DNA from: Scilla litardierei
Lineage: Eukaryota; Streptophyta; Magnoliopsida; Asparagales; Asparagaceae
NCBI GenBank assembly: GCA_030789695.1
Contig: CM061132.1
Location: 160,748,817-160,812,816, forward strand
Direction: 5' to 3'
Length of the DNA stretch: 64,000 bases
This document shows positions 45,821-55,729 of this stretch, one piece after another. The translations under genes and the position numbers were made by a program. Within the stretch, counting starts at the first letter, position 1, and each line of letters opens with the position of its first letter. The notes under the pieces are model-generated. The model was not told the DNA's origin, did no database searches, and was given only the letters and a program-made list of their open reading frames with translations.

Positions 45821-47996
45821 ATGTCTTCCTCGATGTCTCCGTCTCGAGGTCAGGAATCGGGGGGGGGGGGGGGTTGGCGAAGGAAGCTCCGCCGCGGAGA
45901 TAGGAAGGGTGCCCCTCGAGATTGCGGGCGTGAAGTCAGAGCTGAAGAAATCCGTTGCGGAGATCTTCACGATGTACGTCCGGCCGCCGTATTCGGTACG
46001 TGAACCTGAGCCGCAAGAAATGGTGTGTTTTGCGGGCGACCGGGAAGTGGGAGTGTACGTATCTTCGTTTGAGCAAGGTTTGCGCTTCCCCCCCATCCGT
46101 TCTTGCTGGAAGTGTTGAACTTCCTGGAGCTGCCCCTCTATCGCCTGATGCCCAATGCCATCAGTGCCATTGTGGGGTTCTTGGTGCTGTGCTTGAGCAA
46201 CCAGGTTCGCCCATCTCTGTCCTTATTTCGGCACTTCTTCTCGGTCAAGAGGTTGGGGTCGGGCTACTATCTGTCCGCGAAGAGGACTCATCCGCTCATC
46301 AGGGGGTTGCCTAGCAAAATTAAGTTTTGGCGCCAGCAGTATGTGTTTGTGGAGGTGCCGGAGGAGGTGTTGATAAGGTCTGACTGGGCGGAGCTGAATC
46401 CTGAGGCGAGAGAGGCGGTGAAATTGGGGGACGAGGAGAAGGAGGTGGCCCAGATTTTAATGGCCATACCAGCAGAGGGCCGAGATTATCGGACGCTCTC
46501 TCGGGCGGAGATGATAACGGCGTATACATGGCCTGAAGGTACAACAGATTTGGGTGTTCATGTGCCTGATATGCTTACGCTGAAATTTCTCTCTGTGACA
46601 GGTGGCACGATGAGTCTGTCCCTCGAGGAAATGATGCGGCGGGCTTCGGAGCAGGCGAGGCGATCATCGTCGAGAGTGGGCCCCAAGAGGTCGCGAGCGG
46701 AGGGATGGGCAGGGAGCTCGACTGGGGTGGCAATGTCGGCGAAGAAGAGGAAGGGGCCGGCGATGGCATCTGAGTCTGAGGTGCCGAGGGGGACCTGAGC
46801 GGCGGGCGGCGGAGCCGGGGAGGGGATGTCGGACCCTGTCATCGACTTGGAGGGCAGGGACGAAGGGTCGATAGGGGACGGGGGGGAAATGCCCCGAACG
46901 GTGCCGTCCAGCCCCCATGCACCTGCAGGGGGGTGGGGGTGACGGCTAGCGGTGAACCGGTGAGGGCCGAAGCGTCGAGTGGCCCAACCGGGTCCGGAGG
47001 ATGGGACCCTTGGCCCTATGGTTGTCCCGTGTTCGGTCTCGAGCGGGCGCCAACGGACCCTTGCTGCGGGGCATCCTTGGCTAAGTTTAAGGCCAAGAGG
47101 ACCGATGTAGAGGGCTATCCCGACGGCGCGCTTCATCGGGCGCCGTACAAAGTGGCGAGTGACGAGTCTGTTTTTGAGGATGGAGGTGTGGCGGCGAGGC
47201 TGGCGGAGAACATTTTCCTGCCCCGCGATAGGGTAGCGCTGGAGGCGGTGGAGCCTGAGGGTCTGTGCGGCACCGCGGTGATGCACGGCGTCCAGGTATG
47301 TTCTGTAAGGTGGGCGACGTTTTTTAATCGGTTTTATGGAGCATCCTAAATGTGTTCGCTTTGCTTTCTGTCTTTATTCAGATTATCAACCTGATGCTTG
47401 GGATGATGAGGCACGTGCCCGCTATCCACAAGGCAGAGGGCGCCGTGGCTAAGGCGGTCGCCGAGCTCGCTGCTTTTCGCAAGAGGGCTGGCGAGGACCT
47501 CGCCAAGGAGAGGGAGAGGGGCGACCGCGGCGTGGCAGAGGTAGAGCGCCTCACGAAGGTCGTGTCCGACCAGGAGCAGAGGGCGGCCGAGGCCGGAGAG
47601 AGAGTGAAGGTGCTGGAGGAGGCCCTTCGGAGGGAGGAGGCTCGGGCGGAGGATCTGGCGGGGCGTGCCAAGGCCACCGAGGAGGAGTTGGCCCGTAGGA
47701 TCGATGAATTTCGGACGTACCAGGAGAGTACCGTCGTCCCCGCCCTCGCAAAGTCGATGTCCGAGGGGCTGGCGAAGGGCCAGGAGGAGGGATGGGAAGC
47801 CTGCTTGGCTCGGGTGAAGGAGAAGCTGGCGGGCCTGGTCCCGCCGGTAGAGATCGACCTCGACGGGCTCGCCGCATGCAGTGAGGAGGAGGAGGAGGGT
47901 GAAGACGGAGGGGAAGGTGACGAGCCGGAGGCCGACGGGGCAGTGGGAGAGTCCCTTGAGGGAGAGGGAGTCGTGACTGGCGAGAGCGCCAAGTAG
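45821..47996 (+). pseudogene. Antisense three-exon gene, copy B (PF04195-like), frameshifted in exon 1
   Basis: Same architecture as copy A. Exon 1 (to 46538) encodes VGVYVSSFEQGLRFP, then LEVLNFLELPLYRLMPN, VGFLVLCL and RPSLSLFRHFFSVKR, but in three frames. One break follows a run of G at 45858-45871, and another is at a run of seven C near 46087-46093, where eight would keep frame. Intron 46539-46601 is followed by exon 2 (46602-47295: CCGASLAKFKAKRTDVEGYP, SDESVFEDGGVAARLAE; a stop at 46796-46798 precedes this part). Intron 47296-47381 leads to exon 3 (47382-47996), a long coiled coil with a Glu-rich acidic tail (ACSEEEEEGEDGGEGDEPEA). Homopolymer breaks could be real or assembly errors. 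Exon positions match copy A closely, so the pair arose by tandem duplication and then diverged. Confidence 0.7.
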
Positions 47997-49480
47997 TTTT
48001 GTGTAGGTTCCCCCATACCCTTTCCCTCTCTCTTTTTTATAAAAAACGATAGAAAGTGACGATTTGTGGGGTCGGTACCTGTATTTTTCTGCGATTTCCT
48101 GCCTGTGTGTGCATAAATTCTCTTTTTAGAGTTACGCCTTGGTGCGGCTGTTTAGATCCTGGCGGGGGGGAACCGTGGTAGCGCCTTTTATTACTTGTAG
48201 CGCGTTCGATAGATTTTTACGGCCGGGCTCCCCCCCCTTTTTCGAGGGTTGGTCGGCTCCCGGTGTAACCGAGCTATAACTAGTGGGCATACGGGATTAG
48301 TCTTCGGTCTTTCCCCTGGCTTTTATTGATAGTTTAATTAAACAGGGTCGCCACGTAGGCGTAGTATTGAATCGGCCCGTGGGCGTAACATTGTGCTGGC
48401 CCGTAGGCGTTACCGAGTGTCGCTCTAGGTAGGTTGAGGTTCCCATCGCGGCTGTCCCGCCTTTCTCTGGTGTCGTGCCCCTGATATGGGGCGTGGGATG
48501 GATTTAGCGGGTTCCGCCTCGGCGGAGGGGTGGGTCGTCGCGTCGGAGCCAGGCAGTGGCTTTGGCCTTCGATCGCAGAATTGGGGGGAGAGGGAGTCCT
48601 TGGTGGTTGTTCTATCCCAAGGGGCCCCGTTGATCGCCCCGTCTGGAGTCTCTGCGTGGTAGGCGCGAAGGGACGTGGGCCGTCGCCCCCCTGTGTGGCC
48701 TCCTGGCCTAAGCGGCCCGGGTAAGGCCGATGAGTGGAAGGGGGGTGCTGCAGGTGTAAGTGGAATAGCCAGTTGGGTCGGGCCGGCGCTCGGGGACACG
48801 TTCCCCTCGGTTGGGGCGGCGCGGGCGGCTGCCGGGGTGCCCGGCGAGGTGATTTGGCAGGTCTGTCCCCTCCATCGGGTTGTCTGCCGGCCGCGCCTGC
48901 GTACGAAGGGCGTCCGTGGAGAGGCCTGGTGTGCCATTGGAGCCCCAGTTCCCCTGCCTTAAGTTGTCCAATGGAAGGAGGGGAGCAGCAGGCTGAGCAA
49001 CCGTCGTGTAAGGGGAATATCCAGTTGGGGGGGTCATTTATTTTGGAGGTCGGCGGAGCTCGCATTTTCCGCGTGTTTTGAGGGAGAGAAGGTGGCAAAA
49101 TGACTAGTCTTTCTGCACATCCTTCCCCTCGCCTTTCTCCCCCTCCATAAGGAAGTAGGGGGGGTTTTATAATGATGAATTTCTGCCCTTATTTACTCTT
49201 TATTGAGAGTTGGGATCGTCTTGGAATTTCGCTCTAAGGGGGGGCGTTCCCGATGGGTGACGGGTGATGTGACCCCTTAGGCATGCATGCCACTTGTCAG
49301 TGGTGTTGGTCCCGAGTGTCCTTTTCGGGTGGACAGGTCAATTCGGGTGCCGGCTTTATGGGGGTCAGGCGTTACTCCTCAGGGATGGCTCTGCGTTGGA
49401 GTTGCCTTGATTCGCGGTCCTTGAGTAGCTTCCCGAGGTTTGAGAGGAGGGGTGACGGGCCCCTTCGGGATGAGGGAGGG
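47997..49480. other. Non-coding interior between copy B and the tandem array
   Basis: GC-rich. Frames on both strands (for example 48334-49098 minus) are Pro/Arg-rich and mutually overlapping, a composition effect. No RT or integrase motif was found where pol should lie in a complete Tat-type element. Confidence 0.55.
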
Positions 49481-50914
49481 TATTGGTCCGTCGGGTACCC
49501 CGCCTAAGGCGCTCCGGTTCGGGTGGCCAAGCTAAGTGAACTTGCCCCGGAGGTCTTCCTGGGGGGGAAGCGAGCACGCAGGTCGGCCCGTGCCCCTCTC
49601 CGGTTTGGGTGGCGAGGACTAGTCCTGCCCTGGAGTCTTTGAGAGGGGGGGTATGGGGCCGTCGCCTCCCCGCAACCTCTATAGTCGGACGGGTATTGGG
49701 CCGTCGCCTACCCCGCATATGGCGCTCCGGTTTGGGTGGCCAAGCTCAGTGAACTTGCCTCGGAGGTCTTCCTGGGGGGGAGCGAGTACGCAGCTCGGCC
49801 CGTGCCCCTCCCCGGTTTGGGTGGCGAGGACTAGTCCTGCCCCGGAGTCTTTAAGAGGGGGGTATGGGGCCGTCGCCTCCCCGCAACCTCTATAGTCGGA
49901 CGGGTATTGGGCCGTCGCCTACCCCGCATATGGCGCTCCGGTTTGGGTGGCCAAGCTCAGTGAACTTGCCCCGGAGGTCTTCCTGGGGGGAGAGCGAGTA
50001 CGCAGCTCGGCCCGTGCCCCTCTCCGGTTTGGGTGGCGATGACTAGTCCTGCCCCGGAGTCTTTGAGAGGGGGCTATGGGGCCGTCGCCTCCCCGCAACC
50101 TCTATAGTCGGACGGGTATTGGGCCGTCGCCTACCCCGCATATGGCGCTCCGGTTTGGGTGGCCAAGCTCAGTGAACTTGCCCCGGAGGTCTTCCTGGGG
50201 GGGAGCGAGTACGCAGCTCGGCCCGTGCCCCTCCCCGGTTTGGGTGGCGAGGACTAGTCTTGCCCCGGAGTCTTTAAGAGGGGGGTATGGGGCCGTCGCC
50301 TCCCCGCAACCTCTATAGTCGGACGGGTATTGGGCCGTCGCCTACCCCGCATATGGCGCTCTGGTTTGGGTGGCCAAGCTCAGTGAACTTGCCCCAGAGG
50401 TCTTCCTGGGGGGGAGCGAGTACGCAGCTCGGCCCGTGCCCCTCTCCGGTTTGGGTGGCGAGGACTAGTCCTGCCCCGGAGTCTTTAAGAGGGGGGGGGT
50501 ATGGGGCCGTCGCCTCCCCGCAACCTCTATAGTCGGACGGGTATTGGGCCGTCGCCTACCCCGCATATGGCGCTCCGGTTTGGGTGGCCAAGCTCAGTGA
50601 ACTTGCCCCGGAGGTCTTCCTGGGGGGGAGCGAGTACGCAGCTCGGCCCGTGCCCCTCTCCGGTTTGGGTGGCGAGGACTAGTCCTGCCCCGGAGTCTTT
50701 GAGAGGGGGGGTATGGGGCCGTCGCCTCCCCGCAACCTCTATAGTCGGACGGGTATTGGGCCGTCGCCTACCCCGCATATGGCGCTCCGGTTTGGGTGGC
50801 CAAGCTCAGTGAACTTGCCCCGGAGGTCTTCCTGGGGGGAGCGAGTACGCAGCTCGGCCCGTGCCCCTCTCCGGTTTGGGTGGCGAGGACTAGTCCTGCC
50901 CCGGAGTCTTTGAC
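49481..50914. repeat. Tandem array, about 6.8 copies of a 212-bp unit
   Basis: Units starting TATTGGG(or T)CCGTCG lie at about 49481, 49694, 49905, 50117, 50328, 50542 and 50754; the last is partial. Spacing is 211-214 bp, varying mainly in the length of G runs (GAGGGGGG). Copies are nearly identical apart from the first. The 60-100-residue frames that repeat along it follow from the period and are not treated as genes. Tandem repeats in the region downstream of pol are known in Tat/Ogre elements and can seed satellite DNA. Confidence 0.95.
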
Positions 50915-51056
50915 AGGGTTGAACTGAAATTGTCATGCAGCAAAGGCGAAATTTGTATATAAAAGAAAGGAACAAGGTACTTCGTTCAGGACTTACAGTT
51001 CCGGGCTATGTCACGACCTGCGCACCGCGCCCCTTGGAGTGATTTGCCCGTCCTTC

Positions 51057-53822
51057 TCATGGGGGGGTGGTGGCGGTGGTGGGCGTGTGGTCGATCCTGT
51101 TTCCCTCGGAAGTGGCATCGGCTGGAGCTAACTCTGGCTGGTGGGGGTCATAACTCCGCCTCAGGGCGTCGATCTTCAGGTTCACCTCTGGTCCGTTGTG
51201 CTTGGTCGACCCTACGTAGCAGCTCCTAGACAGCTTCTGGCTTCCCCGTACGATCCCCACCCCTCGGGGGGTCTGGAACTTGACCATCTGATGGAGGAGG
51301 CTGGGGAGCGCTCCAATGGGCGGCATGTAAGGTCGTCCTATGATCCCATTGTACGCCGACATAATGTCGACCACAACGAACAGCGTCATTCGAGTGACGA
51401 CCTGTGGCTCTTCTCCGAGGGTTATCGGTAAGGTGATCACTCCCATGATGGGGGTCGAGTGACCGGTGAAACCGACGAGGGGTCCAGTGCAGGGTCTCAG
51501 GTCCGTCGGCCTTAACCCCATCTTCCCGATTGTGGACATGAACAGGATGTCGCAAGAACTCCCGGTGTCGATCAGGAGGCGGCTGACGATGGCCGTCCCA
51601 ATCTGCGCCTCGATGACGATGGCGTCGTCGTGGGGCTGCTCGATCCCCTCTAGGTCCTCGTCGCTGAAAGTAATGGGAGGGTAGGCCATCCTTCTCCCTC
51701 TCTGGTCCCCTCCGAGACCCGCCGTCATGACTTGTCTCGCATACGCCTTTTTGCCTGACGACGATGCCCCTCCCGAAGATGGCCCGCCGCATATCGTGTT
51801 TATGCGCATGACGGGTTTCGGGGGGTGAAGCTCTTCCCGCTCGTCGCCTGCCGGAGGGTCCGCCCTCTGTGCTCTTCGGTGGTTCCCGTCTTCCCGGTCC
51901 GGTCTCCGGCCCCCGACGAAGTCCCCCAGGTGGCCCGCCTGGATCAGCCGCTCGATTTCCCTTTTAAGGGTGAAGCAGTTGTCGGTGTCGTGGCCGTGGT
52001 CCCGGTGGTATCGGCAGTATTTCTTAAAATCTCTCCGGGCGGGGTCCGGCTTCATTTCTCGAGGCGGCTCCGGCAGCAGTCCGGCCCGTGTAGCCGTAGC
52101 CATCACCTCAATCAAGGAGGCATTGAGTTGCGTGTAATGTGCCCGTAGGGGGACCTCTTGTCTCGGGGCGACTCGAGGGAGCCCTTGTGGCGGAGCAAAC
52201 TCGCGTGCCGGACCTGGGCGATCTTGGGGGCGAGGCCCGGGCGGTTCCCGCCTTGGTCGGGCTAGCCAGTCGCGACCCCGGTCCCCCTCCTCCTGTCTCG
52301 GCTGAGGGTGTGATCGGGGTTCACCTTGAGTCGGTTTCGCCCGGGGGAACAAGGCCTTTGTACCAAGAGTTTCTTCGGCCAACGCGTGCCTCTCCGTCAT
52401 GGCAACCAACGCCTCATAGTCGGTCAGCGGGTCCCGGAGCAGGGATTTGTGGAGACTCCGGGTCCGCAACCCCGTTTTGAAGGCCAACATAAGCACCTCA
52501 TCCCCACATGTCACCACCGCCCGTCTCTCCTCCTGAAAACGGCGGAGGTATCTACCCGTTGTCTCTCCTTCTCCTTGGACTATCGTGCAGAGATAGTCCA
52601 GGGGCTTCTTCTTCGTCCGTCCGGCCCGGAACTCTTGGCAAAATTTGTGGGATAGCTCGCCAAAGCTCCCGACGGATCTCGCGGGTAAGCCGAAGTACCA
52701 GTCCAGCGCGGCGTCCCTTAGGCTTTGGGAGAAATGTCGGCATAGGAACGTCTCGTCCACATCCTGCGCCTCCATCGCCCCCCGGTATTGTTGCACGTGT
52801 GTGAGGGGGTCGCCCCTCCCATTGTACATTGCCAAGTGAGGAGGTTTGAACTTTTTGGGCCTTGGGGCGGACGTGATCCACCGTGCAAGCGGCGTGGCCT
52901 CCTCCGGATAGGCAGGGCGATCCGGGGCATCCCCTCTCCGCCATTCGGGGGTCAGGCTTCGGTCGCGTCGCGGCCGTCGACGGTCCTCCACCCCCGGGGA
53001 GTAGTCCGATGGTCGTCTGGCGGGGCTCCTTCCTCGGGCCGAGGACTCGACGGGTTGTGGGCTACGGCTCTCCCAGCGCCAGCGCCTCCCGACCAGCTCT
53101 CCTCGGGCCTCCATCCGTTCATGATTCTCTCGGAGGAGCCTCTCGCGCTCGGCGGCGAGGAAGCGTAGTTGTCGACAAACGGCTTCCTCGTGCAGGGTAT
53201 CAGAGGGGTGGTGCTGGTGACGCGGGTCGCCTCCTCCAGGCGGGGATCTGTTCAGCAACGGGTCCCGCCTGTTCCCGGGCCGCCGTCCCATCGTCGTCTC
53301 TTCAATGACTTCTTGGTTGCTTCTGTTTTCCTTCCTTAGCCTCTCGTGTTCCGCGACAATGAAGCAGAGTTGGCGGTGGGCGGCCTCTTCTTCCTGGTAG
53401 GCCTTTCGGGCGGTCTCGGCCGCCTCGTCCAAACGCCTTTGCGCAGCGGCCGCCTCCCCCAGGCGCCTCCACCGCTGCGCAACTTCCATCTCCTCTTCCA
53501 GGAGCCTTTGCTGGGTCGCAATCTCCTCAGCGAGCCCCCTATTCTCCCCCTCCTCCTCGAATTGAGGGTGGAGGTTCCGCCTCACGTTCAGGGGCTCTGA
53601 GGGGCCGGGCGGAGGCTCCATTCCCGTCGTCTGATAGCCTCCCCTGGCCAGGGGGACGGCCTCGAAGCTCTTCAGGACGACAGGGGCCGAAGTATGTTCA
53701 GTCTCGGTGCCCATCCCCAGACGGGGGTCGGACGCCGGGGTGATTTGTAGAGAGAGCGGTTCCTGACCCACGGGATTTTTGCCGTGGTCAGGGTTCCGCG
53801 AGATCGGCATGTAATCTAACAT
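51057..53822 (-). CDS. Gag-protease polyprotein of the 13.8-kb element
   Basis: A single intact frame of 921 residues that starts 35 bases after the LTR. Residues 95-170 and 205-240 are coiled-coil-like (Glu/Arg-rich). Residues about 320-480 are a retrotransposon gag domain (THVQQYRGAMEAQD, LRDAALDWYFGLPARSVGSF, DYLCTIVQGEGETTGRYLRRF). Residues 602-616 form a CX3H-type knuckle typical of Tat/Athila gag (YCRYHRDHGHDTDNC). Residues 740-850 are an aspartic protease (LLIDTGSSCDILF, with IIGRPYMPPIGALPS). The frame ends 60-odd residues after the protease, where RT would normally continue. It should build the particle and cut Gag, while RT and integrase come from elsewhere. No stop or shift is seen, so it may be functional. 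Confidence 0.93.
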   Translation of the reverse strand: MLDYMPISRNPDHGKNPVGQEPLSLQITPASDPRLGMGTETEHTSAPVVLKSFEAVPLARGGYQTTGMEPPPGPSEPLNVRRNLHPQFEEEGENRGLAEEIATQQRLLEEEMEVAQRWRRLGEAAAAQRRLDEAAETARKAYQEEEAAHRQLCFIVAEHERLRKENRSNQEVIEETTMGRRPGNRRDPLLNRSPPGGGDPRHQHHPSDTLHEEAVCRQLRFLAAERERLLRENHERMEARGELVGRRWRWESRSPQPVESSARGRSPARRPSDYSPGVEDRRRPRRDRSLTPEWRRGDAPDRPAYPEEATPLARWITSAPRPKKFKPPHLAMYNGRGDPLTHVQQYRGAMEAQDVDETFLCRHFSQSLRDAALDWYFGLPARSVGSFGELSHKFCQEFRAGRTKKKPLDYLCTIVQGEGETTGRYLRRFQEERRAVVTCGDEVLMLAFKTGLRTRSLHKSLLRDPLTDYEALVAMTERHALAEETLGTKALFPRAKPTQGEPRSHPQPRQEEGDRGRDWLARPRREPPGPRPQDRPGPAREFAPPQGLPRVAPRQEVPLRAHYTQLNASLIEVMATATRAGLLPEPPREMKPDPARRDFKKYCRYHRDHGHDTDNCFTLKREIERLIQAGHLGDFVGGRRPDREDGNHRRAQRADPPAGDEREELHPPKPVMRINTICGGPSSGGASSSGKKAYARQVMTAGLGGDQRGRRMAYPPITFSDEDLEGIEQPHDDAIVIEAQIGTAIVSRLLIDTGSSCDILFMSTIGKMGLRPTDLRPCTGPLVGFTGHSTPIMGVITLPITLGEEPQVVTRMTLFVVVDIMSAYNGIIGRPYMPPIGALPSLLHQMVKFQTPRGVGIVRGSQKLSRSCYVGSTKHNGPEVNLKIDALRRSYDPHQPELAPADATSEGNRIDHTPTTATTPP

Positions 53823-53837
53823 GGGTGTGACCCTTCG

Positions 53838-53855
53838 TTCCCACAGACGGCGCCA
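53838..53855 (-). other. Primer binding site
   Basis: Minus reading TGGCGCCGTCTGTGGGAA, starting two bases inside the 5' LTR. This sequence is the common primer site of Tat/Athila-type plant elements (tRNA-Asp type, from general knowledge). Confidence 0.88.
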
Positions 53856-53857
53856 AT

Positions 53858-54932
53858 TGTTACGAGGTGGAACTCGCGTACAATGAATTTGTATTATGGG
53901 GAACCAAGGGCACGGTGGTTATATGGAAATGAGGGGTTAGGTAGGCTGTATTACAAGTGATTAGTGGGATGAAGAGGTTGGATCCATTGCCGGTGGAGCT
54001 CACGGGATCGTATCTCGTCGGGCGCAGCTGAGGAAGGTTGGACGGCGGGAGGCTGATGCTGACTTTGGTCAAGGACGAGCTCTCCTGTAGCACGAACAAC
54101 TCGTCAGAAGGGCGGGGTTGGGGTTCAACCCTTAGCCCCTCCGATGCCTAAGTCAGTAAAAGGGTTTAAATGGGGGGCTAGACACGCCGGTCGGACTAAC
54201 TGTGTGTCCGCCTCGCGTGACGAGCTATAGGTGGGAGAACAAAGATATGGAGGATCTTTGCTCTCGTGTGTGAATGATAGAAGATGAGAGAGTTTTTTCT
54301 AACCCCCTCTCCGTAAGAGGAGAGGAGGTATTTATACCTGACGGGTGATGACTAGGCGTGCTGAGCTGGCTCGGGTGTCAGCGGAGGCTTCGGACGAGGA
54401 CATCGGGAACAGGAGTTTCTGACCTGCCTCTGTCAGGCGGCGCAACGGCCCAGGGGTGCTTTTGTCGGGGTGTCAGGGCCGAAAGCACTAACCGCCGGTC
54501 AGGTCAGCCGCCTGGGGGTGCTTTGTCAGGTGGTCGGGCGACGTATGTGTCAGTCGTGTCCTTATCCTAGGCTGTTTGTCGTTAGCGTCGAACTAAAGGT
54601 CTGGCTCGCTTTTGGCGCCGCGGTTCGCGGGAATCGGACGGGCCGTTCCGGTCGGGGGTTGTCCGGCCCGGCCGCGCCCGTCAGTAGGCCTAGCCTAGTT
54701 GCCCAAGTGTCCCCTAACGCGCTACCCCGGTGGGTCGGGCGGCTGCGGTTGTTCGCCTCGGCCGGCTACAGTTATTCGCCTCGGCCGTTTCGGGGAGCGC
54801 TGTAAGGCGCGCCTATCTCCGTGATGCCCCGGGTTTTCGGGGCGGCGACCCTAATTGTTAAATGGCGAGCTAACGGGGTATGTTAGCGGATCAGGGCGGG
54901 AGTTGGGCTACTACGATCTTTAGGTCGTAACA
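53858..54932 (-). repeat. 5' LTR of the 13.8-kb element
   Basis: 1075 bp, about 98.6% identical by eye to 41159-42234. A TATA box in minus reading (GGTATAAATACC) lies at 54327-54338. Confidence 0.95.
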
Positions 54933-55593
54933 CCAGGCATGGACTTATCACGTGCACAAATAACCAAATACTCAACATACAACTGTTTTACTTTACTTTT
55001 AACTACAAAAATATCCATGCATGCTCATATTTTACTTTTTCTGCACTTATTATTGATAACTGTGTACTAACGCTCTTTTGTCCTTTTCTAATTGTTCCTC
55101 GTTTCATTACTTTAAATATCTTGCCGAGCTTATCGCTGACATATATTTCAACGTTTTATTAAATATATGTTAGGTTTAGAGACAGAGTACCATGAGGACC
55201 CTACTTTTGAGGATCCCATCTTAGAGGTGAACACAGCTGATCAAATTTATGAAGACATTGAGAATCTCCCCGCGGAAGGCTAAAGCGAAACGTTTATATT
55301 TCAGTTTATTATTTGTATTAATATTTTTAGGTGCGTTTACTTTCAGCAGATTGTATGGCCATGCTAGGCCTTAACTGTTTGTGTGTTTGCTTTGGACGCT
55401 GGTAATGTAATGTAATAAATATTTGTGCTGTTTCTGAGAAACTCGCGTGCAGGGACCTGCCTTCGCTAATTAAACGCTTAGTGTGCTTAAGTCAAAGAAG
55501 CGAGGGAGAAAAAAATAAGTACCCCTTCTTTGCTTTAAGCACATGCGGACCCGCTCGCGTCCTCGCCCCCAAGTATACTGGGAAGCGGGGCGT
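54933..55593 (+). repeat. Right piece of the split Tekay-like LTR
   Basis: Continues the host LTR after the 13.8-kb insertion and ends GAAGCGGGGCGTGACA. The following bases (GGTTTTGGTGGTGGCC) only weakly resemble the usual tRNA-Met primer site (TTTGGTATCAGAGCC), consistent with decay. Confidence 0.65.
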
Positions 55594-55729
55594 GACAGGT
55601 TTTGGTGGTGGCCCATGCGGGTACTCCTCTTGCACTCTGCGAAACACTTCAGAAATAGTATAAATATTATTACTAACCAGATCGTTCGGGTAAACTAGTA
55701 CACAAATATTTACTTTGGTTGAATGCAGC

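Larger units (their letters stand above)
41159..54932 (-). mobile_element. 13.8-kb non-autonomous Tat/Retand-like retrotransposon (gag-protease only, TR-GAG type)
   Basis: Full-length: two LTRs (41159-42234 and 53858-54932) with TGTTACG...CGTAACA ends, and a perfect 5-bp duplication CCAGG (41154-41158 and 54933-54937). The element runs on the minus strand: primer site next to the right LTR, gag-protease, a 212-bp tandem array, two genes on the opposite strand, then a polypurine tract next to the left LTR. No RT, RNase H or integrase motif was found on either strand of the interior. By eye the LTRs differ by about 14 substitutions and one 1-base indel, so insertion is recent. Elements with LTRs and only gag are known as TR-GAGs; the antisense genes are typical of the Tat clade. 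Confidence 0.9.
32111..55593 (+). mobile_element. Tekay-like 5' LTR split by two nested retrotransposons
   Basis: A proposed LTR starts TGTAACAGCATG at 32111 and ends GGGAAGCGGGGCGTGACA at 55593. Its pieces are 32111-32227, 38729-41158 and 54933-55593 (about 3.2 kb net after removing one copy of each target duplication). The start resembles TGTAACGACTGC, and the end resembles GGGAAGCGGGTCGTGACA, of the intact Tekay LTR at 58823-61176. A TATA box (TATAAAA, 39366-39372) and a GC-rich CCGCCG region (39590-39965) fit the promoter and leader. The right end and the link to the gag remnant are better supported than the left end. Confidence 0.6.

Noticed and set aside
48334..49098. 254-codon minus-strand frame inside the 13.8-kb element
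   Set aside because: Pro/Arg-rich, overlapped by equally long frames on both strands in GC-rich DNA. No RT, RNase H or integrase motif could be seen in it.
49653..50913. Series of 60-100-residue frames with near-identical proteins
   Set aside because: They repeat exactly with the 212-bp DNA period and have no separate start context or known domain.
49481..50914. Possible CRISPR-like array
   Set aside because: The repeats are head-to-tail without unique spacers, and the sequence is a plant retrotransposon.
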